This document shows, in pieces, positions 1 through 10,474 of a stretch of 64,000 bases of DNA. Position numbers and translations under genes: made by a program. How positions within the stretch are numbered: the stretch's first letter is position 1; every line of letters starts with the position of its first letter. The stretch spans positions 49,091,139-49,155,138 of the forward strand of contig OX377204.1 of the NCBI GenBank assembly GCA_947396885.1, written 5' to 3'. Under the pieces are notes generated by a model, which worked only from the letters and a program-made list of their open reading frames with translations, searched no databases and was not told the DNA's origin. Source of the DNA: Heligmosomoides polygyrus polygyrus (taxonomy: Eukaryota; Nematoda; Chromadorea; Rhabditida; Heligmosomidae).

Positions 1-465
1 TTTCAGACCTACATCGTAGCAACAAGTGTTGGCACTTCCGGTGTTCGGTTTACTGCTGAATCGCGCTATGAGACGAAAACGGCACCATTGTACTTTCGGG
101 ACTCCAGAGGTGGAGAAGAGTTCGAAGAAAAATTCGCCCAAAGCTCGCCCAGGAGAGTTATTTGGCGTGCTGATCACGAATCTGACATCCGTTTTTTGTT
201 CTACGCTGGAGTACGATAGGTTGCGGTAGGTACGGGTGTAAACCACCGATCTCGCCCACACTTTGCCTAGTGGTATTGATTGTAGTGCTATAGTGGCGCG
301 GCATGTAAGCGGTCCCTAGCGATCGTCTAAAAGAACGCTATAACTCTGTTCTGTGCTCTCCTCCGCGCCAGCGGAGAAGAGCACAGATTAAGCCAGGGAA
401 GGGACTCCAGAGTGTAGTTCGAGTGACGCATCCGTGCTAAAACTGCCTACATGCTGGAGTTCCCT

Positions 466-1174
466 GTAGCCTGTAGGTCGACCAGATTTGGTGTGATTAC
501 AATCGATAGAGGGATAGGAGGCTCAGACGGCTTGCATTGGTAGTCCAAAATATGGGACTGATCTGAACCCTACCATTTTCTATATCAGAATTTCAAGCTC
601 TATCAAATGAGCCACGAAAGAATCTTGCCTCAATAACCCTTACTACAATTTTTTTCAGACGCTGTTTAACTTTCGTTAAATATCAGTTTTTATTTATATC
701 AGAATTAACTACGAGGCATGATTCCAGGCTACTGATGTGAACTCTACCATCTCCTGCATTATATCCTGTCTAGATAACCCTTAAGGCGACTTTTTAGGCT
801 TGTTTATTTTCGTTAATTAGCAGTTTTTATTTATACCAGGATTAATTGCGAGGCATGCTTCCATACTACTGATGTGAACCATACCATCTCCTGTACTAGA
901 ATTTCGAGCTCTATCGAATGATCCAGAAAAGAATCCTGCCTCAAGAACCCTTAAAGCGATTTTTTTTTCAGGCGTTGTTTATTTTTAGCTAACTATCGGT
1001 TTTTATTCACATACATCAGGATTACATGCGAGACTTGCTTCCAGGCTAAAATTGCACGAGGATTCCAATTAGATAGACGAGAGATCTTTTAATAGAAGTT
1101 CAAAGCATTAGTTTCAACATTACATCTCTTTAGCATTTCGTAACTGATTTTTCTATGGAACTTTATAATGCATA

Positions 1175-1219
<45 letters not shown>

Positions 1220-2205
1220 GATTAAGACTGGATAGGTGGTTCATGAAATCTGAATGTTCAAGGAGAATAAATTTCATCACACAATGCTTCAAATTGCTCG
1301 TCCAGTCGTTTATTGCTTCTAGCAGTTTTTTGACCTCGCGTTCCACAGGCAATGTACCTGCATAGCTAATGTCTCCTCCATCAATTAACAAGTTAGGAAA
1401 CACTCATGAGATGCTTTGAAAAACTGGAGTGCGTCGGTGTTCTTAGGAGGTCCACCGACTATCAAATTGAACTCTTTGGGCAATTTCAGACTGTGAACAT
1501 GCACAACGCACTGAAGGATCATAATGTCGTTTTCAAAAAGGTTGAGCACTTGGGGTGCTCTTAGAAGGTCCCTCGTCTATCTAACTATATTTCTCGCACA
1601 ATTTCAGCCTGGAAGCATGCTTCGCAATTAATTCTGATATAAATAAAAACTGATCTTTAAGGAAAATAAACAACGCCTAAAAGCCGTCTTAAGGGTTTTT
1701 AGACAGGACAATTTCTAGCATATTTGACAGAGATCGAAATTCTAATACAGGAGATGGTAGAGTTCACATCAATAGCCTGGAAGCATGCCTCGCAGTTAAT
1801 TCTGGTATAAATAAAAACTGATATTTACCGAGAGTTAACAGCGCCTGAAAAAAATGTTATAAGGGTTGTTGAGACAAGATTCTTTCGTGGCTCATTTGAT
1901 AGAGCTTGAAATTCTGATATAGAAAATGGTAGGGTTCAGATCAGTCCCATATTTTGGACTACCAATGCAAGCCGTCTGAGCCTCCTATCCCTCCATCGAT
2001 TGTAATCAACCAAATCTGGTCGACCTACAGGCTCCCCTTGTTGGCTGGGTCAGCATCGCCTCTGCGGCGAGGGCTGTCTGGCCGAGCGCGAAGCGGCGGG
2101 TGTCCCTGCGCGAGTCGACGCTAATTGGCTCCGCAGGCTGCAGGCACTGTCCCGCGCCTTTGCCCGCGCCGCTTTCAGGCAGAACGTCCCCCTCCCATGC
2201 TATAG
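466..2205. repeat. Nested foldback repeat FB1
   Basis: The block 469-530 (CCTGTAGGTCGACC, GGGATAGGAG) is the reverse complement of 1,980-2,031, and the similarity continues inward. Within each arm, roughly 150-bp subunits repeat. They carry the text CAGTTTTTATTTATA, GAGGCATG and ACCATCTCCTG, at about 690, 830 and 1,000 on the left and 1,600-1,830 on the right in inverse orientation. The segment 2,034-2,205 has no left counterpart, but it is present with the right arm in the partial copy at 50.8-51.2 kb, so it belongs to the repeat. No coding capacity is visible. Confidence 0.7.
1179..1216. repeat. (AT)n microsatellite
   Basis: This is an uninterrupted AT dinucleotide run of about 38 bp, lying near the centre of the FB1 foldback. 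It may mark the hairpin turn of the palindrome. Confidence 0.95.
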
Positions 2206-2699
2206 TGACCCCCAACTACCATAGCGCCAATAATCTGTTATCAACGTTTTCCTTAGAAGTTGATTAGATGCCGCCATTACTGCTGTCCAAAGGTAAGATA
2301 CTTCTTCAGATATTCTAGAGCGTTCCTTACCTCCTGGACGATTGGGCGAAATCGGTGGTCATGACCTTAGTCACCCGTACCTACCGTTACCTGCCGTACT
2401 CCAGCGTAAAACGAAAAATGGATGCCCGATTCGTGATCAGCACTCCAAATAACGCCCTATGCGAAGTTTGGGCGAAATCGGTAATTATGACTTAGACAGC
2501 CTTAGTCACCCATGCCTATCGTGACTTACCGTAATCGGGCGAAATTTCACAAAGGGATGACACCATGGAATGTGCTCAGCACCCCAAATAACCGCTTTTT
2601 GGGCGACTTTTTTGGTCTCTCCTCGGCCTCTGGAGTCCCGAGAGTACAACACTGCCGACGAAAACATCCCTGCCCTCATCCACTATTGATCCGTCGCTC

Positions 2700-5600
2700 A
2701 CACTCTGACAGCAGCGGTGTTTTCTCATTTTTCCCCAACTAATCGCTGCTTCCACGTTACAAGTAGCAACGCAGTTATCACATCAAATTTAACTCTTTAG
2801 TTTTCATAAAACAGACTTTTTATCGCACAAATCAGTTTTCCTACCCTCCATACTTCGTCTCTTTTTACGTAATCGAAACGCGCAAAAAATGTAAAATAAC
2901 CTTTGGGATTCTATTAGTGAAAAATATTTTCCAACGCCGCAGCAAATAGCGCGCTGAAGAACAAGCTGGCAGCAGTATTTCTCGAATCTACTGGGAAGGG
3001 TCATCGTATATGTCATCCAAGCAAATTTTCTGAACGCAACTGCAGAAAATTTCCGCTTTTAATGAGTAAAAAACGAAATTCGGTAAATGCTTCCTTGCTG
3101 GAGGTAAACGTCACTACTTGGGTTTCTCCCATCAGGAAGTGCGCTTTTCGTGAAAGAATTTCGGGACGAAGTGCGTTTCCTTGCAGGCCGTTTCTCGTCT
3201 CTAAACCGGACCAGCGTGTTTGCTCAGCCGCGCGCAGGAAAAAAATCGTTCAGTAGAACAACCGGTCGAGCGGCGCAGTTCGCGTCATCGACGGATTTTC
3301 TAAACCACCGTGGACCTATGGAGGCCGAGAGGACGCTGAAGAAGGTATAAGACTTCCCGATGGCCCCTCTGTGTGAGATGGGCTGCGGCTCACTTAAGAC
3401 AACTCGGAACCGCGTCGCAATACTTTTTTGAAAGCGAAAGTCTAGCACAGAGCCGGTTTAGCAGCCCATGAAATGGGCGCTCACACCAACAACCAGAACA
3501 AGTTATCGCTGCACAGCAACAAACAATGGACCGAAAATAAACGGAATGGAGCTAGGGTAGAAGTTGTACTCATGCAGAAAACCAACCATGTCATATACAT
3601 TGAGCCTCACAGGAACGCGTGACATGACGGCGCGAAGTGAATTGTCACGCTGGAGCTGAAGGCAGTGAGTCACCAGCAAGTGCTTCGTTCTGCCTCAAGC
3701 GGCTGAAAGAGATTTGATTGCTAGTGTTATCTGTCTGGCTACCAAGATCAATCAATCTCAAAGTCTCAGGTAGGCGATCACAAATTTCGAGAAAAGGTGG
3801 CAGTTTCCAGAGAAGCTGGCGACTTAAAAAGCTTTCCAGCTCATAGGAAAAAAGAGGATGAGCTAATGGGGAAGGCTGTGCTCCACCACAGGCAGAAAAT
3901 TATACGCAGTGAAGGCCTGGTGATATCGTACTAATTATGGCTACACCGTAGACGGAGTCATTCTCGTTGAGAATCAACAAGATATCAATCAATGAATAAC
4001 ACTCGTGCAAAAGGCATAGTTATGCTAGTTGGATGGGGACGACCTCACCAGGCTTTCTGTTTTGTGTTACTACAGAGAGCGCTACCGATTTACAAGCCAT
4101 AGTGTGCGGTGCTGCAGTAACTTCGTCCAGAGTGGTCTGTAGTTTCATGCAGCATGTAGACGTCCCGAGTAGCTACGAAAGTGCCCAGACGACACTCGTC
4201 TTCGCGTGTTTTTCCACACTGTAACTCCCCCCCCCCCAATACCGAATGCCTTCGGTAGTCAACAGTGAGGACCGGTTTCTTCTAGGATCCATTTTCTACA
4301 AAACACTGGAAAGCTGAATGACCAGGAATGCTGTCTGCGCGACAGCAGTGCTCAAAGAACCGACGCTTTCAAGCATTCTGGGAAAACTGCAAGCAAAAAC
4401 AGGAAACCCTGCAAGCATTCTTATACACAGAAGTGCGTAAGGCCGTTGTGGGGAAAGACAAATATGTCTTTCTGATATTTGATTCGGTTAATGAAGAAAG
4501 GCTCTAAGCTTTCTGCGAGCAAAAGAATCTTCTGGATCACGGCTCCCGTTGTTCGGGGTTTGTGGCACATGCCTGAATCCCGGAGCTCGTTGCACAACGT
4601 CTGTGACACCTCTTCCGAATTCAGACGCTCCTTGCAAGCTCCCGATCCGTTACTGTTGCCGCTTCACTGTGTGCCAAAAATACAGTGATCTAATTCGTTT
4701 TCTTTTCTCAGAGCCTTGTTTCACTGCCCAACCCACTCACGGCGAAATATGGACTACAGTAAAATCCTTAGCCATTTAAAAACCTTGATGCCCTCACGGT
4801 GCTCTACTCCTTCCTCCTCTGGATTTTTTCATGTTTTTTTTAAAGTTTCACTCTGTTTTCTCTATAGTGAGCCTCCACTGGATGTTGTTCCACGGTTCGT
4901 TTTTGTTGTATCTTACATGCATGTCTAATATATGCATGCATAATAAATAAATAAATTCCGACAATTGCCCATTATTAGATTCAGTGACTCAACCAGCTCG
5001 CCTACGCTGCAGTACCAAACCGCAGCATTCGTTAGCCCCTCCTCTGTGTGACTCACTACGCGACGCACGGATAGACCACGTTATCCACGCTTCGCCCCAA
5101 GCCGCGTGAACAAAACACACAAACCACCTTCTTTTCTTCTTCAAACCTTCTTATTTCCATTTAAAAACTGGCACCACATACTATCTAGAATAGCAGGAGG
5201 ATGTGGTACAGAATTTTCAGAACTGTACCTATGATGCCTGTTCACCCTATATACGTGGTTTATAAGTACTCTCTATGTGGCGAAAAAAGATAGTGTCCCA
5301 ATCCGAAGTGCTTAATCTTAAAATTAATCGCTATTGGCCGACCCGGTCGATACTGTTTACTGTCCATCGGCATCAATACTCAACCGATTCCCGTAACCAT
5401 TATCCTTTCTCTCCCCGTCCTTCCCGATCCCGGTAAGTATCCTTATATATCCAGTCCCGTGTCGCATAACGTCGTGACAGGTTTACTAAGTCCCGACACT
5501 CGTGTCACGACGTTGCCACGACGTCTATGACACGTATTCTGCATCCTGGCACATGCGGCACCATATCTTCGACACGTTTTACGAATAACGGCGCTACTCG

Positions 5601-5880
5601 TTCGATATGTCGTGAACTTGGGTGATCCGCTGCCAAGGTTATAAATTCGCCAGCAATCGCCCATGGTTAAACTCAAAGAAAGACCGGCTGCTATGCTCCG
5701 CCCTGCCGAAGGCAACCAGTGACTCTGCTTCCTTCTCCCCGTGAGAGTCAAAGAGTCAACGTAGTCCATGGATTGAGTGAATTGCATATAGTAAGATTTT
5801 CACGTTAAAATGGACACATTCGAACCAAACTACGCACTCTTCTAAATAATCTTGACGTTGTAAAATCAAGCTGCCTTCGA
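2700..5880. other. No recognisable gene; sequence without clear repeats
   Basis: Short open frames occur, for example 3,150-3,350 on the plus strand, where AAGAAGGTATAAG could be a splice donor. None resembles a known family. The interval 5,470-5,600 carries degenerate copies of the CTTCTGAA/GACGTC-type minisatellite seen better at 25.8 and 31.6 kb. I see no RNA gene. Confidence 0.4.
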
Positions 5881-5898
5881 AATCAGAACAGGCGCCCT

Positions 5899-6141
5899 CT
5901 AGACCAAGGTAGAGGCCCTCCAAGAAGCGTAGAACAACTTTTCATCCAAGATAAATGCAGTATAACGTTCTTTCAAAATTGTCAGCTCACCTGCCCCAAC
6001 AAGTGGACACAATGTTTGATGGGATCTGTTGAAGACCTTGTTTATCGTGATGCTAGTGTAGGGGCCGAAGAGTTGCTCGCGCAGATCGTTGACAAGTTCG
6101 ACGTGCTCGACAGGCCTCCCGGGCGGAATACAGCGACGCAC
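5899..6141 (-). CDS. Possible exon of an unrecognised protein
   Basis: The minus strand is open for about 80 codons with reasonable composition. It includes the segment EHVELVNDLREQLFGPYTSI and ends near a good splice donor (GGCAG followed by GTGAGC) inside the open frame. I do not recognise a domain. There is no retrotransposon signature nearby. The real exon, if it exists, would probably stop at that donor (about 5,990) rather than at the stop codon. A chance open frame remains possible. Confidence 0.2.
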   Translation of the reverse strand: MRRCIPPGRPVEHVELVNDLREQLFGPYTSITINKVFNRSHQTLCPLVGAGELTILKERYTAFILDEKLFYASWRASTLV

Positions 6142-6159
6142 GCACGTACAGATTAACTC

Positions 6160-7300
6160 GCACTACTATATTCGGTATTTAGCGGGCTGATGCCCGCACT
6201 GGAATCGCACATGCCCGTAAAATCTCACATAGGCACGGTTTCTGTGCTCTCCCAAGGGAAGGAATTCCGGGGCCTCGTTGATCTAACTCAGCCATTCTAA
6301 GATACCCTCCCGGTGCGATGCGGGGGCCAGCTCGCTTAGTACCCTATATTCTACCACATATAGTAGGGTATACATATGCACTGGATATTGCACAGCGTCT
6401 GCCAAGGACAGGGGATTCCGGGACGGGTGCTGTTCAAGAAGTAGTGTTGGCTTTCCTTACGAGGTTGCGCCTAAGGTAGAGAGCAAGCGCCAGATTGCTA
6501 TCGGCATAACGGAGTTTCACAGTGTAGCACAAAGAGCCATCCTTGTTGAGGAGCTTTGAGACAAGCCGAAGGACTGAGTTGGATGCGATTAGTAAGCGAT
6601 GGAGGGATGGCGGGAGCGATAAAAAGACGCACAGATGCAGGATGCACGAATGAGAACATCTCGAGGCGAGGAAAGCGACGCTGCAACATCATATTAGCTA
6701 CGCATACGGATTGCTAGAGACTAAAGGTGGCAGACCGGATCGCACTGTGAGCCTCACAGACTGGCAACTTTATTTCGTTCAACAGGGCCAGGGATTAGAA
6801 AAAAAGGAAGTAGCGCTAACACACAATGGCGCATGACCTCTGCTTCTCATCAATAATTAACTAAAAAGGTCCGCTGCCACAGTGAGATAAGACCATTTTG
6901 CACCAACTCCATTACGAATGAAGGGCAAAGTAAGGTCGGATAATGGATAAGAGAACAACGTGATGTTCAGCTGAACAACCCAGATCTCATGTTTTTTGTA
7001 CGTTGGAAATACTTTGTTATCAAGGGATTTCTGTGAAATTTAGGGACCTTGACCTTTTGACCAAAGATTCTACACAGGCAAAAGAAAACAAATAAACACA
7101 ACAAATAATAAATAAAACATAATGAATACAATATATAATATAAACAACATAATACATAATATAATAACAATATAAATAATAAACTAATAAAAAAATGTAG
7201 TGAACAAAAAAGCCTTACGAAAACCTAATTCAGCCTTATAAAATAAATTCGTTTAAATTGACGAGAATAAGCAGAGCTAACAATGACGGCCCGCGCACTG
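6160..7300. other. Intergenic sequence, AT-rich at its right end
   Basis: I see no supported gene. The stretch from about 7,080 to 7,200 is almost entirely A and T with AATAAA-like words, so chance polyadenylation-like signals there carry little meaning. Confidence 0.4.
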
Positions 7301-7302
7301 CT

Positions 7303-7650
7303 TCAGCTTCCTTTATCGTCGTTTGACTTCAGCACAGTCGCCTCCTCAGCGCGACCACAGCTTTTCCAGAGCGGTGCGTTTGGGTAGTCATTGAAGGAGA
7401 ACGCAATACGTAGTTCGGCCACGTACCCTTCACGACCCAGCTGGCTGACCCATGCTCTGGCCTTTTCCGCCGACAACGATGTTCCAGTCACTGTCCCCTC
7501 ATTCGTCTTCTCCAATATCCAGATTTCCTGCATCATGGATGTTCTCCAACTTCTTGCCTTCGAATGACTTCAGGACCGGATTCATCAAGCGGTAGAAGTA
7601 CAGAGGGTAAGACTCGCCCGCGTTGGGTGTAGTGCACGATTCGTATTCAT
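7303..7650 (-). pseudogene. Coding-like region with a frame change, family not recognised
   Basis: Two minus-strand frames look coding and abut. The upstream one (about 7,650-7,515) reads SLDEYESCTTPNAGESYPLY and continues with FYRLMNPVLKSFEGKKLENI, then meets a stop near 7,505. The downstream one (7,536-7,303) starts at MMQEIWILEKTNEGTVTG and runs to KSNDDKGS before its stop. The switch is not at an obvious intron, so a frameshifted gene remnant is the simplest reading. An unusual splice or a sequencing error would also explain it. I can assign no function. Confidence 0.3.
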
Positions 7651-7659
7651 CAAGCGAAT

Positions 7660-8885
7660 CGAGAGTAATTCATCAATTTCCACAATAGGCCGCAAAAGGT
7701 ATGTAAAGATGTTCAAAGAGACCAACATTTGAAGGACGTCGTTAAGAAGAGTACCCAAGACCGGAGGATGAGGGCCTTAACCTATGAGTGCCTTAGCATT
7801 TGGAGAACAAGATAAAGAGCATGGCCGGTGATGTGGAACGCTTACTTCTTCACCTAGAAGACGTTTGGTTACAGCTAAGCTTGTTCCAGCGATAATATGT
7901 ACAATAGTCACAACTTAAAGCAATGTTAAATATGTATCGAATAAAAGCTGATAAGATTTACAAAAAACCCAGTCGTCACCTCGCGAGAACAGCTGATCAT
8001 GAATGCTGCCGCTTCGTGGGTACGTCCACCCTTACACACCGCATACGCACGGGTGTTCGCGTTGATGAATCCGGCCCCAGAATTCTCTCTATCCTGCCTT
8101 CTGAATCCTTTTCTTCTCTATATGGAGGCGCATTCGCAGGAGATCACACTCCAGAGCTAACAGATGAATCACAACACGAGCAGTGGTGGACACAGCTCTG
8201 AAGATGCTGTGTCCACCAGTGCTATTAGAAAGGTGGAGAAGCTCATGACAGAATCTCCTGCGGCACCCACGACTCTCCCAGCCAAAGAAAGTAGAAGGGA
8301 TGGTGGAGCAAAAGATCCTTTCGTGCGGGCTGGTCGACCATCTGTATCGTTCGTTATGTGGTTTGCTGGAAAGGTTGAAGGTGGGAAGGGTTTTCCTAAG
8401 ATTGGTAAGTTGCACCAAGCGAGTTCTGCATTCTGCCTAAATTCCTGCTATACCATTGTTTCGCTGCATCGACGTCCCAAAGAGAAACGAGGGTGCAAGT
8501 CGACTTGCGGGGATCCACCTGATATTCTCAACTAAATTATTGTAGAAACAATACAAACATAACATACAACCATGCTAACCTTATGTTCTATAGTTCCAAT
8601 AATCGGTCAAATAGATGCCATAACAGATCCTAGCTAACGGGATAAAGGTGAAGAATCACGACAGAATGAAACAAAACCTGGAACAATTTCTATGTGGCTT
8701 GTAAAACATTAAATGACATAAGTACACTAACGTTATACAAAGTATGAAATAGGGGCGGCGCTGAATGCAATGACCACCCCCCCCCCCCCCCTCCACAGAG
8801 CCACATTGAGCCTCATAATGTTACGCACTTATAAATGAGCAGGGAAAATGAATATGAATAGCACAGAGAATACTGAGGGAAGCCG
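7660..8885. other. No recognisable gene; poly-C tract near 8,776
   Basis: Open frames of 92-123 codons exist at 7,923-8,201 and 8,164-8,535 on the plus strand and 8,089-8,418 on the minus strand. They overlap one another and match no family I know. A homopolymer C run of about 15 bp lies at 8,776-8,790. Confidence 0.35.
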
Positions 8886-8889
8886 TAAA

Positions 8890-9560
8890 GGTGGAAGTAG
8901 TACCACGCTGTGAACTAAGGACAGCGGCCACAACACTTCCTGCCAGTCCATCTTCCAATTCTTCGCGTTCAACATGCATCGGCGACCATTACGAAGATGA
9001 GAGAGGAGACGAGTGCGTAAGACAACAAGGGGAGGAGGAAATGAAGGCATCTGTGCCCAGCCCCCCCCCCCCCCCCCCCGGCCCTACTGCGGCGATGGCT
9101 GGACTTGCGAAACGAGTAGCGCTGCCCGTGTGATCCGAAGCGAGCGCTCGGAGCAGGCGTGTGATGCCGTCGGAGTCGCGGATCGAGAAGGCTCTCCGGG
9201 AGAGAGCGCAGCTCCAGCAGCCGTGGGCGGCAGACCGCGACGGAAGCGAAGCGGAGATGAGCCCGGGAGGGGGGGGGGGGGAGCTCCGGGAGGGGCCGGA
9301 GGACGCCGCAGGTGGGCGAACGCGACGGTGCTCGCGGCGAACAGGCGGCGGGCGACGACGGATCGATAGCGGCGGCCGGATGGCGAGCGATCGGAATCCC
9401 CGCGGCTGCCGCCCCGCCGACCGCCTCGAGCCGCTTCCGGGCGGGGTCCCTCCACTTCACGGCGGCCGGGTGCGTCTCCTCCTTCCGACGACGATTTGAT
9501 GAGTGAGCGACTTCGACGTGCAGGATAGTTCCGGGGCGGCACGAGCACACGACAGCTGCT
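8890..9560. other. GC-rich island with long poly-C and poly-G runs
   Basis: GC content rises abruptly well above the flanks. There is a C run of about 18 bp at 9,062-9,079 and a G run at 9,269-9,280, and CpG is frequent. Long open frames occur on both strands (for example 200 codons, minus, 8,969-9,571), as expected by chance in GC-rich DNA. Their translations are low-complexity P/A/R/G with no domain. It could be a GC-rich MITE-like insertion, an exon with its promoter, or foreign or contaminating sequence. Confidence 0.45.
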
Positions 9561-9662
9561 TCACCGAACAAGTGCCTGCAAAGTGATGTCGGCTAGATGT
9601 GACCAAAACAGTGCAATCAGGGACATGTTCCAGGAAAAAGACTAAGAATTGGCAATAACAGG

Positions 9663-10463
9663 TCACTTCTCAATAAGTTTACGGAAGGCCTGGGCAGACA
9701 ACCCCAACGACATTTTGTCATCACTTAGTAATGTGTTGAATTGGCTGAGGTTCCTATAGGTGAAGAAATTTGTCCTAATCTTTGCCTTTACAATCGCGAC
9801 GTTAAGCCGTAGCTTACCTCTCACAGATCTAGTCAACGGTACACCGAAAACCGAAAGTGGATCTATGGAGAGCCTCTGAGTTAGAATTTTGAACATCATG
9901 GTGAGATCAGCCTTTCTTCTTCTACTAGCCAGCGTTGAAAGGCCAAGGGCTTTTGCCCTTTCTAGGCCATTGGGCAGCTGCAAGTAGTTGACATCATAAC
10001 ATCTCAAATAAACGCTTTCGGGTAAAACTGCTCTGAACGCTTTCCAAGAGATCGATATCCTTCTTTTTGCAAGGATTCCAAACAGTTATTCCAAACTCCA
10101 ATATCGGTCGAACATAGGATTTATAAACCCGTAAATACATTTGGGGATCCTTCGATCGTAGAAGCCTGAACAGTGTAGATGAGATGGTATATTTCGCTTT
10201 CCCCGTAAGTGTTCGGTAGTAACTGCTGAAGTCCAGGTTAGTTTAATCAAGAAACCTAGGTCTCGAACTTCCCCTACAGGCATGAGAGTTGTGGATTGTA
10301 GTTTGTATGGAACCGATGTCTCACCCTTCGGACCAATTAGCATGCACTTGGTTTTCTCCGCTGACAATGGGAGCTCCCACTGTTTGGACCGTTGGCCGAC
10401 ATACTCAATTGCTGCTTGTAAATCACTAACCCACGGATCTCCCTCGATAGAGAGCCTTCGGGC
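9663..10463 (-). mobile_element. CR1-clade LINE fragment, C-terminal end of the reverse transcriptase ORF
   Basis: On the minus strand the text resembles the part of CR1 reverse transcriptase just after the catalytic YADD. From 10,463 downward come a region with SDLQAAIEYV and WELPLSAEKTKCM, then VRDLGFLI. The end (10,007-9,663) reads MRCYDVNYLQLPNG and then LTMMFKILTQRLSIDPLSVF, which parallels the better CR1 copy at 41.5-42.7 kb (MRCFDVDYSQITNG, LKMLFKILTGKL). Frames change at about 10,080 and elsewhere, so it is a dead fragment. It is cut on its 5' side where the RTE at 10.5 kb begins, which suggests the RTE inserted into it. Confidence 0.75.
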
Positions 10464-10474
10464 TCTCTTGTTAA

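Larger units (their letters stand above)
1..2700. repeat. Large palindromic (foldback) element, distant relative of the E1-E3 family
   Basis: The outer parts are inverted copies of each other. The stretch at about 72-118 (around GGGACTCCAGAG) is complementary to 2,610-2,660, and 160-240 (ending GGTACGGGTG) is complementary to 2,374-2,460. The text around 2,440-2,490 (GATTCGTGATCAGC, CAAATAACGCCCTA, GGGCGAAATCGG) resembles the interior of the E elements at 33-34 kb and 53 kb, which suggests one broad family. No transposase reading frame is present, so it looks non-autonomous. The left end may lie outside the window. Confidence 0.6.

Noticed and set aside
8969..9571. 200-codon minus-strand frame in the GC-rich island
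   Set aside because: Long frames occur in several phases there because stop codons are rare in GC-rich DNA; the product is low-complexity and without a domain.
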